From JAIBJP01 sp035601195 (GTDB taxonomy: Bacteria; Actinomycetota; Thermoleophilia; Gaiellales; Gaiellaceae), in the NCBI GenBank assembly GCA_035601195.1, contig DATNOU010000120.1, positions 1-12,601 of the forward strand: a stretch of 12,601 nucleotides of DNA, written 5' to 3'. The notes beneath the pieces were generated by a model. That model was not told the DNA's origin, ran no database searches, and saw only the letters and a program-made list of their open reading frames with translations. Both the position numbers and the translations under genes were made by a program. The stretch's first letter is position 1, and each line of letters starts with the position of its first letter. Positions 1-7,304 of this stretch are shown in pieces.

Positions 1-616
1 CGTCGTCCGTGACGGCGAGCGCTTCCGACTCGACTACGACAGGCCGAAATCGATCGGCAAGGTGCGAGGCTACTGCGGCCCGTTCGGCGTCTTCGTTCGC
101 TCCTACGCCTTCATTCGCGCGTACGGGCCCGCCCTCAGGGAGATGTCCGAGGTGGCCGTTCTGAACGCGAACTACATGCTGGCGCGGCTGAAGGAGACGT
201 ACGAGCTGCCGTTCGACCGCCTCTGCATGCACGAGTTCGTTCTCTCGGCGCGTGGGCTCAAGAGGGAGCACGGGATCACGGCGCTCGACGTCGCCAAGCG
301 GCTCATGGACTACCGGTTCCATCCGCCGACCATCTACTTCCCCCTCATCGTCCCGGAGGCGCTGATGATCGAGCCGACGGAGACGGAGGCCAAGGAGACG
401 CTCGACGCCTTCTGTGACGCCATGCAGGAGATCGCGCGGGACGCGGCCGAGCAGCCGAAGCTGCTGAAGGAGGCCCCGCACGATCGGCCGGTGCGCCGCC
501 TGGACGAGGTGAAGGCTGCGAAGAGAGCCATCGTCCGCTACCGCTTCGACGACCATCCCGACCTCACGGGCGGGCCCTCCGAGGGTGAGGCGCTCGAAGC
601 TCAAAAGGGGGCCTGA
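1..616 (+). CDS. gcvPB: Glycine dehydrogenase (decarboxylating) subunit 2, C-terminal part (5' end outside window)
   Basis: This is the C-terminal half of the P-protein subunit 2 of the glycine cleavage system, the PLP enzyme that decarboxylates glycine and passes the aminomethyl group to lipoyl-GcvH. The reading frame is open from base 2, so 204 residues are visible and the gene starts upstream. The family signature is clear: DYDRPKSIGKVRGYCGPFG, then RSYAFIRAYGPALREMSE and LNANYMLARLK, with MHEFVLSA and a late RLMDYRFHPPTIYFP block. The PLP-binding lysine of this family lies shortly before the visible part and cannot be checked. The last 20 or so residues are polar and probably not conserved. 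The stop codon overlaps the next ATG (TGATG), which suggests translational coupling. A separate subunit 2 implies the split GcvPA/GcvPB form rather than a fused GcvP. Confidence 0.95.
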   Translation, partial: VVRDGERFRLDYDRPKSIGKVRGYCGPFGVFVRSYAFIRAYGPALREMSEVAVLNANYMLARLKETYELPFDRLCMHEFVLSARGLKREHGITALDVAKRLMDYRFHPPTIYFPLIVPEALMIEPTETEAKETLDAFCDAMQEIARDAAEQPKLLKEAPHDRPVRRLDEVKAAKRAIVRYRFDDHPDLTGGPSEGEALEAQKGA

Positions 617-882
617 TGGAACGCGACCAGATCGCGCTCTGCGTGGACGAGCTGCGCGCCGAGCACCCGGGTCGTGAGGAGTTCATCGCGGCTGTGCGGG
701 AGTTCGGGCAGGAACTCGATCCGGATTCGCGCAAGACTCTCGGCCAGGTGCTGCTCGACCGGCAGCCGGAGACGGGCGGCTTCGACGTGCTCAATCAGCG
801 GCTCGAAGAAGGCGGCTGGATGAAACGGACGATGCGCAAGATCGAGGAGCGCGAGCGCCCGGACCGCCTCAAGGGCGAATGA
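616..882 (+). CDS. Small hypothetical protein between gcvPB and threonine aldolase
   Basis: This 88-residue protein is not recognised. It is very charged and looks mostly helical, with a glycine/proline break near residues 54-60 (RQPETGGFD). It has one cysteine (C9) and no membrane segment or signal peptide. The N-terminal half contains ELRAEHPGREEF and the C-terminal half ends in a basic/acidic helix (MKRTMRKIEERERP). Its ATG shares bases with the gcvPB stop, and its own stop TGA overlaps the ATG of the aldolase gene (ATGA). It is therefore locked into the operon on both sides, which is the best evidence that it is translated. A role in glycine/threonine metabolism is inference from position only. 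Confidence 0.75.
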   Translation: MERDQIALCVDELRAEHPGREEFIAAVREFGQELDPDSRKTLGQVLLDRQPETGGFDVLNQRLEEGGWMKRTMRKIEERERPDRLKGE

Positions 883-1955
883 TCGATCTCCGCTCCGACA
901 CGCTCACCCAGCCGTCCGCCGGCATGCGCAAGGCGATGGCCGAAGCTGTCGTGGGCGACGAGCAGAAGCGGGAGGACCCGACCGTCATCGCTCTCGAGGA
1001 GAGGGCGGCCGAGCAGTTGGGCCAGGAGGAAGCCGTCTTCCTCCCGACGGCGACGATGGCGAACCAGATCGCCCTTCGAATCCTGTCCGAGCCGGGCGAC
1101 GAGGTGCTCGCCGAGGCGACGGCGCACGTCTTCCGCTACGAGCTGGGCGGCCCGGCGGTGCACTCAGGGCTGGCGATGAAGGCGCTCCCCACCGAAACCG
1201 GAATCTTCAGCGCCGAGCAGGTGCGCGACGCGGTCAGCCTGCCCGGCGATCTCCACACGGCACCCACCCGGATCGTCTGCTTCGAGAACACGCACAACGG
1301 CGGCGGTGGTCGGATCTGGCCCCTTGATCATCTCCGAGGGGTGGTGGGCGAAGCACGCCGCCACGGTCTCAACGTCCACCTCGACGGCGCCAGGCTGATG
1401 AACGCGTCGGTGGCGAGCGGCGTCCCCGCGGCCGACTATGGCCGGGAGTTCGACACCGTCACCCTGTGTCTCTCCAAGGGGCTCGGCTGCCCCCTGGGCG
1501 CGCTCATCGTCGGCTCGCGTGAGCGGATGGCAAAGGCGCGGCGGATGAAGCACCTCTTTGGCGGTGCGATGCGCCAGTCAGGGATCGTCGCTGCTGCCGG
1601 CATCTACGCCTTCGAGCACAACGTGGGCCGGCTCGCCGAGGATCACGAGCATGCTCGCCGGCTCGGAGAGGGGCTGGCGGAAGCGGGTCTCCCGGTCGAC
1701 CCGGACCAGGTGGAGACGAACTTCGTCCTGCTCGACGTCGGCCGTCTCGGCCTTCCGGCAGACGAGGCCGTCGCGCGGTTGCGGGCCGAGAACGTCCTAC
1801 TCTCTTTCGCGTCCCGCAAGGACGTGCTCCGGGCAGTCACGCACCTCGACGTCAGCGCCGAAGACATCGAGCAGGCGATCGAGCGCATCCCGCGCGCGCT
1901 GGCGTCGACCGACCGCCCCGTCGAGCTCGCCGCGGACGCGCCGACGCCCTGCTGA
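879..1955 (+). CDS. ltaE: Low-specificity L-threonine aldolase
   Basis: This is a cytosolic fold-type I PLP enzyme that cleaves L-threonine or allo-threonine to glycine and acetaldehyde. The 358 residues begin with the family signature IDLRSDTLTQPS and continue with GDEQKREDPTV. FLPTATMANQIAL (55-67), the ENTHNGGGGRIWP block (136-148) and HLDGARLMNAS (168-178, D169 and R172 contacting PLP) follow. CLSKGLGCPLG (197-207) places the Schiff-base lysine at K200. Length is slightly above the usual 330-350, and the extra part is a polar C-terminal tail. The start is fixed by the 4-nt ATGA overlap with the preceding gene. Operon position behind gcvPB fits a route threonine to glycine to methylene-tetrahydrofolate. 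Stereospecificity (L-threonine versus L-allo) cannot be read from the sequence. Confidence 0.93.
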   Translation: MIDLRSDTLTQPSAGMRKAMAEAVVGDEQKREDPTVIALEERAAEQLGQEEAVFLPTATMANQIALRILSEPGDEVLAEATAHVFRYELGGPAVHSGLAMKALPTETGIFSAEQVRDAVSLPGDLHTAPTRIVCFENTHNGGGGRIWPLDHLRGVVGEARRHGLNVHLDGARLMNASVASGVPAADYGREFDTVTLCLSKGLGCPLGALIVGSRERMAKARRMKHLFGGAMRQSGIVAAAGIYAFEHNVGRLAEDHEHARRLGEGLAEAGLPVDPDQVETNFVLLDVGRLGLPADEAVARLRAENVLLSFASRKDVLRAVTHLDVSAEDIEQAIERIPRALASTDRPVELAADAPTPC

Positions 1956-1984
1956 GGACGCCGGCGCATCCAGCGCTTTCGTAA

Positions 1985-4555
1985 CTACTCGTACTGAAGC
2001 GCCCGCAGGACGTTCAGCCTCGCCGCGCGGCGCGCGGGGAAAATCGCCGCGAGCACGCCGACGATCACCGCCACGATCGCGAACACGACGAGCTGGGTGA
2101 CGGGAATGGCGATCTGAACGTTGAACTCCGAGAGCGCCCTGGTCATCAGAAGCGCGAGGAAGATCCCGAGCGGAAGCCCGAGCGCCGCCCCGATCAGCGC
2201 CGTGATGATGCTTTCGTGCCGCACCATGCGGCGTGCCTGGCGCCGGGTCATCCCGACGGCCCGCAGCATCCCCAGCTCGCGCGTTCGCTCGAAGACCGTG
2301 AGGACGAGCGTGTTCACCATCCCGAAGATGCTGACCACGACCGATAGTGCGAGGAGGACGTACAGGATGTTCAGGAAGTCGTTGAAGTCCTTGTTTTGCG
2401 CCTGGATCCAGCCTTCGCGGGTTTGCACTTTCGCGTCCGGAAAGTCCTTGACCGCGGCTTCGAGAGACGCCGTCGTGGCCGCCGTCGGCTCGCCGTTCAC
2501 GTCGACGAACACGAACGAGTTCTGCGGCCGTTCGTAGATCGAGTCGAACAGCGACTGCGTGATCGAGACGCTTCCGAGGAGCGGGAAGAACGGGGGCGGC
2601 TCGTAGATGCCCTTCACGACGAGCTGCGTCGTGTCCCCGTCCGGCGTCAGGAGGGGGAACTGGTCTCCCACCTTCAGGTTCTTGTCCTCGGCGAAGCTCT
2701 TGTCGATGATGGCGCCGTTCTGCCCCATCTCGGCGAGCACCGCGTCGGATCCCTGCTTCCAGTCGAACGTGTACGCCTGAGCGATAGCGCCCGGCTGAAT
2801 GCCGGTGACGTAGCCGCTCTCGCCGTCGGCCTTGCCGAGCCCCGAGCGGACGCTCGTGGTGAACTGGGCGTCGGGGGAACGGCCGACTGCGTCGCCGGCT
2901 GAGGTGACGAAGGGCGAGAAGCCGTCCTGTGCGGTCAGCACGTACTCGGCTTCCACCTGCTTCTTGATGGCGTCGGTGTTCGAGGATTTCATCCCGCTCG
3001 CGAGCACGGCGACGAACGTGACGAGCGCGATGCCGATCATGAGCGCGGCTGCGGTCGATGCCGTCCGCCCCGGGTTACGAGTCGAGTTCCCCTTCGCGAG
3101 CCTGCCCGCTGCACCGCCGATGCGGGTGGCCGGCCAGCCGACGAACGCTGCCAGAGGGCGGACCAGCCGTGACGAGATCATCGCCACGCCCACGAAGAGG
3201 GCGAGGACGCCGACGGCAATCGAGATGAGCCGCTGTGCCGTTCCCAGGTCGTCCTTGAAGAGGGAGTAGCTGAGAAGCGCGACCGCGATGCCGATCACGA
3301 CCATTGCGATGTACGGAGCCAGACGCGCCATGCGCCCGCGGGGCAACGTGAAGCCCTCGCGGACGGCGGCGATGGGAGGCACTCGCGTGGCCCGGATCGC
3401 GGGGAAGATTCCTGCGAGAAGCGTGACCCCGACGCCGATGACCATCGAGGCGATGACCGTTCGCGGCGCGAACACGAGCCCCTGGGTCGGCAGGTCGAAG
3501 TTGAGCGCCTTGAAGAGCGCGTTCAACCCAGCCGCCAGGCCGAGGCCGAGGAAGAGCCCGGCCAGGGACGCAGCGAACCCGATGGCGAGCGCTTCCAACA
3601 CGACTGACCAGAGCACCTGACGCCGTGAGCCGCCGATCGTTCGCAGGGTGGCGAACTCACGCGTCCGCTGCGCGACGGTGATCGAGAGCGTGTTGAAGAT
3701 GACGAACGCGCCGACGAAAAGCGCCACTCCGGCGAACGCCAGCAGGAAGTAGCGGATGAACTTCGTGAACGCGACGTCCTTCAGATCCTCCGTCGCCTGC
3801 TGGTCGCCCGTGCGCACGAGCGCGTTGCTCGGCAGGATCGGGCGGATCTCGCTCACCAGCTTCTGGGGCGTCGTGCCGTCCTTGCCCGCGACCGAAATGG
3901 CGTCGAACTCGCCTTCGCGGTCGAGGAGCGCCTGGGCGGTAGGGATCGTGAAGACGGCGAACGTCGCCGAGCCGAGCGAGCTCACGTCGCCATACTGGGC
4001 CAGCCCGACGATCTTGAATTCGCTGACAGGCTGAACGGTCGCGATCTTGACCGGTTCGCCGATCTTGTAGCCCTGCTCGTCCGCGGTGCCCACGTCGATC
4101 ACGACTTCGTTGGGCGTGGAAGGCCAGCGGCCCTCGAGGAGCTTGAGGGGGTTGAAACGGGCTTCCGACGGGTCGATCCCGAAGCCGAACGAGGGCGCGC
4201 CGCCGGTGTCCACGGCCTTGCCGTTCTTCTTCAGGATCTTCGTGTTCGAATCGTCGGCGACGATGCCGGCTGCGGCAGCTACGTCAGGGAGCGCCTTGAC
4301 CTTGGCGAGCAGGGTGTCCGGGATCGACGGGGCCGAAGCTGTATCGCCGTCGACATTGATATCGGCCGCCTTGCCCGAGACGACCGCGTCCGTGTTCGCG
4401 TAGGTCTCCTGGAAGATGCTGCTGAACGCCTTGTCGATGGTGTCCGTCAAGACGTACGTTCCGCTCACCATCGTCACTCCGAGGACGATGGCGAAAGCGG
4501 TCAGGAAGGCGCGGAGCTTCCGCCCCGCGAGGCCCCGGAGGGTGACGCTGATCAA
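1985..4555 (-). CDS. ABC transporter permease with two FtsX domains (MacB/LolCE-like)
   Basis: This is an inner-membrane permease of the type VII (MacB/LolCDE/FtsX) ABC class, which moves or extracts substrates mechanically rather than through a channel. The 856 residues hold about ten predicted membrane helices, near 16-36, 266-290, 317-345, 366-390, 412-432, 441-460, 500-520, 728-752, 782-806 and 819-839. Two large extracytoplasmic domains lie at about 37-265 and 521-727. The two FtsX cores carry matching motifs: RTREFATLRTIGGSRRQV (298-315) and RTRELGMLRAVGMTRRQA (757-774). Each ends in a FPAIRATR/FPARRAAR element. I chose the TTG at 4555-4553. It overlaps the ATPase stop (TTGA), has GAGGTGAG about 9 nt upstream, and gives the expected start just before the first helix. 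The longer open frame to 4918 is an arginine-rich shadow inside the ATPase gene. Substrate unknown. Confidence 0.92.
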   Translation of the reverse strand: MISVTLRGLAGRKLRAFLTAFAIVLGVTMVSGTYVLTDTIDKAFSSIFQETYANTDAVVSGKAADINVDGDTASAPSIPDTLLAKVKALPDVAAAAGIVADDSNTKILKKNGKAVDTGGAPSFGFGIDPSEARFNPLKLLEGRWPSTPNEVVIDVGTADEQGYKIGEPVKIATVQPVSEFKIVGLAQYGDVSSLGSATFAVFTIPTAQALLDREGEFDAISVAGKDGTTPQKLVSEIRPILPSNALVRTGDQQATEDLKDVAFTKFIRYFLLAFAGVALFVGAFVIFNTLSITVAQRTREFATLRTIGGSRRQVLWSVVLEALAIGFAASLAGLFLGLGLAAGLNALFKALNFDLPTQGLVFAPRTVIASMVIGVGVTLLAGIFPAIRATRVPPIAAVREGFTLPRGRMARLAPYIAMVVIGIAVALLSYSLFKDDLGTAQRLISIAVGVLALFVGVAMISSRLVRPLAAFVGWPATRIGGAAGRLAKGNSTRNPGRTASTAAALMIGIALVTFVAVLASGMKSSNTDAIKKQVEAEYVLTAQDGFSPFVTSAGDAVGRSPDAQFTTSVRSGLGKADGESGYVTGIQPGAIAQAYTFDWKQGSDAVLAEMGQNGAIIDKSFAEDKNLKVGDQFPLLTPDGDTTQLVVKGIYEPPPFFPLLGSVSITQSLFDSIYERPQNSFVFVDVNGEPTAATTASLEAAVKDFPDAKVQTREGWIQAQNKDFNDFLNILYVLLALSVVVSIFGMVNTLVLTVFERTRELGMLRAVGMTRRQARRMVRHESIITALIGAALGLPLGIFLALLMTRALSEFNVQIAIPVTQLVVFAIVAVIVGVLAAIFPARRAARLNVLRALQYE

Positions 4556-5328
4556 GACCGACTCACCTCTTCCATCGCGCTGAGGATGTCGTGCGCGGCT
4601 GCGCTGCGGAGCTCCTTGACGATGCAGCCGTCGGCCAGGAAGAGGACGCGGTCCGCGATCGCGGCGGCGCTTGCGTCGTGGGTGACCATCACGGTCGTCT
4701 GCCCGTAATCGGACACCGATTGGCGCAGGAGCTCGAGAATCTCCGCGCTCGTGGTCGAGTCGAGGTTGCCGGTGGGCTCGTCCGCGAAGATGACTGTGGG
4801 CCTGGAGATGAGGGCTCGTGCGATCGCGACGCGCTGCTGCTGGCCGCCGGAGAGCTCGGAGGGACGATGCTTGCGGCGGTCGGAGAGACCGAGCTTGCCA
4901 ATGACCTCGTCGATCCACTCCTTGTCCACCTTGCGACCGGCGAGCTCGAGCGGAAGCGTGATGTTCTCCTCCGCCGTCAGCATCGGAAGCAGGTTGAAGA
5001 ACTGGAAGATGAAGCCGATGTGCTCGCGCCGAAGCTTCGTCAGCTCGGTGTCGCCGAGCTTGGTGATGTCCTTGCCATCGATCGACACGGTGCCCGAAGT
5101 CGGTGCGTCGAGCCCGGCGAGGATGTGCATGAGCGTCGACTTACCGGAGCCCGACGGGCCCATGACGGCCGTCAGCTCGCCGCGATGTACATCCATGGAG
5201 CAGCCCCGCAGGGCGTCCACGGCAGTGTCGCCCTCGCCATAGCGGCGCGTGAGCTCCTTTGCCTCGATGACGGCGTCAGACGGCGCCTTTGCCGTTGCGG
5301 GCTCTTCGGTCATAGTCGTGGAAGACAT
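4552..5328 (-). CDS. ABC transporter ATP-binding protein (MacB/LolD type)
   Basis: This 258-residue ATPase powers the adjoining FtsX-type permease at the cytoplasmic face. In order it has Walker A GPSGSGKST (57-65), the Q-loop FIFQFFNLLP with Q109, the signature LSGGQQQRVAIARAL (159-173), Walker B VIFADEPTGNLD with catalytic E184, and the switch histidine in VTHD (H217). The sequence QFFNLLPMLTAEENI and the EPTGNLD form are typical of the LolD/MacB group. The first 20 residues are a polar, non-conserved leader. Start ATG at 5328 is preceded by a strong Shine-Dalgarno (GGAGGTAG). A second in-frame ATG at 5313 is possible but has no comparable site. It is first in a two-gene operon. The leader holds a terminator-like hairpin and TGACAC repeats, reported separately. 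Confidence 0.95.
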   Translation of the reverse strand: MSSTTMTEEPATAKAPSDAVIEAKELTRRYGEGDTAVDALRGCSMDVHRGELTAVMGPSGSGKSTLMHILAGLDAPTSGTVSIDGKDITKLGDTELTKLRREHIGFIFQFFNLLPMLTAEENITLPLELAGRKVDKEWIDEVIGKLGLSDRRKHRPSELSGGQQQRVAIARALISRPTVIFADEPTGNLDSTTSAEILELLRQSVSDYGQTTVMVTHDASAAAIADRVLFLADGCIVKELRSAAAHDILSAMEEVSRS

Positions 5329-5331
5329 TCC

Positions 5332-5339
5332 TACCTCCA
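5332..5339 (-). promoter_or_regulatory. Strong ribosome binding site of the ABC ATPase
   Basis: GGAGGTAG lies just upstream of the ATG at 5328, followed by GA. It decides the 5328 start over the in-frame ATG at 5313. It contrasts with several genes in this window that have no Shine-Dalgarno sequence at all. Confidence 0.7.
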
Positions 5340-5346
5340 GGGAGTT

Positions 5347-5363
5347 GTGTCACCAGGGTGTCA
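5347..5363 (-). repeat. Direct repeat TGACAC, 11-bp period, in the ABC operon leader
   Basis: On the minus strand TGACAC occurs twice, separated by CCTGG, so the copies sit one helical turn apart on the same face of the DNA. The upstream copy is part of TTGACAC and could also serve as a -35 element, but no convincing -10 follows at 16-18 bp. A regulator binding site is possible. This is inference from spacing only. Confidence 0.35.
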
Positions 5364-5390
5364 AAAATGCCGCCCGCAAGTGAAGGCGGC
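5363..5390 (-). terminator. Rho-independent terminator-like hairpin between the antiporter gene and the ABC operon
   Basis: Reading the minus strand, GCCGCC (5390-5385), a 10-nt loop and GGCGGC (5374-5369) form a perfect 6-bp GC stem, followed by ATTTTT. It would end transcripts leaving the antiporter gene before the ABC ATPase. It lies only about 35 nt before the ATPase start, so an attenuator role is the alternative. Confidence 0.5.
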
Positions 5391-5406
5391 CACCCCGCGT
5401 CTTAAC

Positions 5407-5422
5407 GTGCGGGTAACCGCAC
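5407..5422. repeat. Inverted repeat GTGCGG-GTAA-CCGCAC after the antiporter stop
   Basis: A perfect 6-bp stem with a 4-nt loop lies 8 nt beyond the antiporter stop codon. Read on the plus strand the loop is GTAA, a GNRA-type loop. No T-run follows on the minus strand, so on its own it is a weak terminator. It may add to 3'-end processing together with the hairpin at 5363-5390. Confidence 0.3.
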
Positions 5423-5430
5423 CCCTTCCG

Positions 5431-6474
5431 TCAGGGGTTGCGGTCGCCCACCAGGAAGAAGGCCAGGGCCACGCCGACGTAGGCGGCGACGAGCGCAAAC
5501 CCCCGCGCGCGGCTCGAGCGTCCGTTCCAGAGAAGCAGAGCGGCGAAGGCCGCGGACCCTGCAAGGGCCAGGAGCTCGACCGGTCGGAAGGAGAGCGCGA
5601 GCGGCTCGATCGCCCAGGCGAGCAGCGCGACCGCCGGAATGAGGAAGACGGCGACCTGGGCGCTCGAAGCGAGCGCGATCTCTGCCGCAAGCTTGATCCG
5701 TCCCCGGTAGGCCACGACGACGGCCCCGCCGTGCTCTGCGGCGTTCCCGACAATGGCAACGATGACCGCGGCGACGAAGAAATCGCTCAGGTGCGCCTTC
5801 TCGGCGAACGTCTCCAGCGAATGCACGAGGATCTCGGCCACGAATGCGGTCATGACGGTGGCCGCCGCCAGCACGCCCAGGGCGAGGGGGAACGACCATG
5901 CATCCATGTCCTCCCGCTCCCCGGCGACGTGCAGCAGACGGTGGCGGCGGAGGGAGTACCAGGTGGTTACGACGTAGACGAGGAGAAGGACGATGGAAAC
6001 CGGCAGGGAGGCCACCGCGAGCGTGTGGCGGTCCGGGTCCCCGGTCCAGCTCGGCACGGCCGGGATGAGAAAGAGGAGGACGGCCGCGAGCACGAGGGCG
6101 ATCGAGGTCAGGCTCGACTCGCGGTCGATGTCGCCCCGGCCGCCGAACGCGAGCGAGAACCCGAGGACGAGCAGCAGGTTTCCGACGACGCTTCCCGACA
6201 GCGAGCCGCGGACGACTTCCGTCAGGCCGTCGGAGACCGCGAAGAGGGCGATGATGAGCTCCGGGGCGTTCCCGAAGGTCGCGTTGAGAAACCCGCCGAC
6301 ACCGGGGCCGGTGTGGTGGGCCGCGTGTTCCGTTGCCTCCCCGATCAGCCACGCCAGGGGGATGAGCGCCGCCGCCGCGACGCTGAAGAGGACCATGTCG
6401 CTCGCGCCGGCCCGGTCGAGGACCACGACAAGCGGGCCGACGGCGAGCAGGGCATACAGCGTTTTGCGAAGCAC
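5431..6474 (-). CDS. Calcium/proton antiporter (CaCA superfamily, CAX-like)
   Basis: This is a polytopic inner-membrane cation antiporter, probably exporting Ca2+ in exchange for H+. The 347 residues are almost wholly hydrophobic, with about 10-11 helices. Both CaCA alpha repeats are present: GGFLNATFGNAPELIIALFAV (60-80, acidic E72) and VAIVGNAAEHGGAVVVA (239-255, acidic E247). The GNAPE/GNAAEH pair is the CAX-type signature. Between the halves, WYSLRRHRLLHVAGEREDMDA (172-192) is the polar central loop. The open frame extends upstream to 6627, but that would overlap the divergent HAD gene by about 125 nt and add a non-hydrophobic tail. I chose GTG at 6474, seven nt behind TAGGGT, giving a normal N-terminus just before the first helix. 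Ion specificity (Ca2+ versus Na+ or Mn2+) is family inference. Confidence 0.88.
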   Translation of the reverse strand: MLRKTLYALLAVGPLVVVLDRAGASDMVLFSVAAAALIPLAWLIGEATEHAAHHTGPGVGGFLNATFGNAPELIIALFAVSDGLTEVVRGSLSGSVVGNLLLVLGFSLAFGGRGDIDRESSLTSIALVLAAVLLFLIPAVPSWTGDPDRHTLAVASLPVSIVLLLVYVVTTWYSLRRHRLLHVAGEREDMDAWSFPLALGVLAAATVMTAFVAEILVHSLETFAEKAHLSDFFVAAVIVAIVGNAAEHGGAVVVAYRGRIKLAAEIALASSAQVAVFLIPAVALLAWAIEPLALSFRPVELLALAGSAAFAALLLWNGRSSRARGFALVAAYVGVALAFFLVGDRNP

Positions 6475-6481
6475 GCGCCGG

Positions 6482-6491
6482 ACCCTAACGT
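6482..6491. promoter_or_regulatory. Overlapping divergent -10-like elements for the antiporter and HAD genes
   Basis: On the minus strand TAGGGT (6487-6482) stands 7 nt before the antiporter GTG. On the plus strand TAACGT (6486-6491) stands 10 nt before the HAD GTG. Both fit TANNNT and share two bases. With only 27 bp between the start codons, any promoters must lie here or inside the opposite gene. No -35 hexamer was recognised. Confidence 0.35.
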
Positions 6492-6492
6492 T

Positions 6493-6496
6493 GAGG
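6493..6496 (+). promoter_or_regulatory. Ribosome binding site of the HAD gene
   Basis: GAGG lies 5 nt before GTG 6502 and supports that start. It sits inside the 27-bp gap between divergent genes, so if the -10 at 6486-6491 is used the transcript would start at or after this site and the Shine-Dalgarno would not be transcribed. The two signals therefore compete as explanations. Confidence 0.4.
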
Positions 6497-6501
6497 TCGA
6501 C

Positions 6502-7227
6502 GTGATCGATGCAGTGCTCTTCGACTGGGGCGACACGCTCTTCCACTTCGCGTGGGACGAGTCGCTCGTGGAGGCGGGCTGGGAGGCAGGGCTCGCGGCG
6601 CTGGGCCGCGATGACCTTCCGGGACACGAAGAGACGGCCGCGCGTTTCCGCGAGCTCTACTTGCCGCTGCTCTGGGTACCCGGCTCGCTCGACGAGATCG
6701 AGTACCCGGGGATGGTGCGCGAGCTGCTCGAGGGCTTCGGCGTCGACGTGTCCGACGACGAGCTCTCACGGTTCCTCGAAGCGGAGCACGCCGCCTGGGA
6801 CCCGGCGCGCCGGCTCGGAGATTCCACGCACGCTCTCCTCGATGCGCTCCGTGAACGCGGGCTCCGGACCGGCCTCGTCTCGAACGCCTTCGATCCCGGG
6901 TGGCTCCTGCACAGAGATCTCGAGCGCATGGGGCTCGGCGAGCGACTCGACGTCGCCGTCTTCTCGTCGGAGGTCGGCAAGCGCAAGCCGCACCCGGCGA
7001 TCTTTGTGGCGGCCCTCGATGCGCTCGGCGTCGAGCCCGAGCGCGCTCTCTTCGTCGGCGACCGTCGCTTCGAGGACATCCGGGGCGCCAAGGAGGTCGG
7101 CATGACCACTGTGCTCGCGTACTGGTTTCGCGCGGACGAGGACGACCGGGGGCTGGAGCCAGACCACGAGGCGTTCACGCAGATGGACGTCCTCAACGTC
7201 GTTCGGCGCCTGCTCGCCGAAACCTAG
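6502..7227 (+). CDS. HAD-superfamily hydrolase (phosphatase-like)
   Basis: This 241-residue cytosolic Rossmann-fold enzyme of the haloacid dehalogenase superfamily is probably a small-molecule phosphatase. Motif I is LFDWGDTL with nucleophile D8. Motif II is GLVSNAF with S127, motif III is GKRKPHPAIF with K162, and motif IV is LFVGDRRFEDIRGA with D187 and D192. A helical cap occupies about residues 15-100. The usual DxD of motif I reads DxG here, with Asp one place later. That variant occurs in real HAD members, so substrate or activity should not be assumed. Start GTG 6502 has GAGG 5 nt upstream and gives the typical N-terminus just before motif I. The gene diverges from the antiporter and is followed by a short hairpin. 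Substrate cannot be read from the sequence. Confidence 0.9.
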   Translation: MIDAVLFDWGDTLFHFAWDESLVEAGWEAGLAALGRDDLPGHEETAARFRELYLPLLWVPGSLDEIEYPGMVRELLEGFGVDVSDDELSRFLEAEHAAWDPARRLGDSTHALLDALRERGLRTGLVSNAFDPGWLLHRDLERMGLGERLDVAVFSSEVGKRKPHPAIFVAALDALGVEPERALFVGDRRFEDIRGAKEVGMTTVLAYWFRADEDDRGLEPDHEAFTQMDVLNVVRRLLAET

Positions 7228-7243
7228 CCGCGGCGGCTTTACA
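7226..7243 (+). terminator. Short hairpin at the HAD stop codon, weak terminator candidate
   Basis: AGCCG-CGG-CGGCT gives a 5-bp stem with a 3-nt loop beginning inside the TAG stop, followed by TTACA. The T-run is short, so termination may be partial, allowing read-through into the cysteine-rich gene 60 nt downstream. Confidence 0.35.
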
Positions 7244-7304
7244 CCCGGCTCGGCGCGATGTCAAGTCTTGCGGGCTGCCCAAAGGTTCCCCAAAATCCAC
7301 AGCG

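Noticed and set aside
1956..1984. Bidirectional terminator between threonine aldolase and permease
   Set aside because: GCGCTT and AAGCGC can pair, but with an 18-nt loop that runs into the permease coding end and no T-run. Too weak to call.
4556..4918. 121-codon upstream extension of the permease
   Set aside because: The residues are Arg/Pro/His-rich shadow sequence inside the ATPase gene. The TTG at 4555 with a Shine-Dalgarno and stop overlap gives a normal N-terminus.
4591..6501. Long plus-strand open frame of about 637 codons antisense to the ABC ATPase and antiporter, joined in frame to the HAD gene
   Set aside because: It is rich in Arg, Gly and Glu with no domain, lies opposite two well-supported genes, and is expected in very GC-rich DNA. 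Only the part from GTG 6502 is real.
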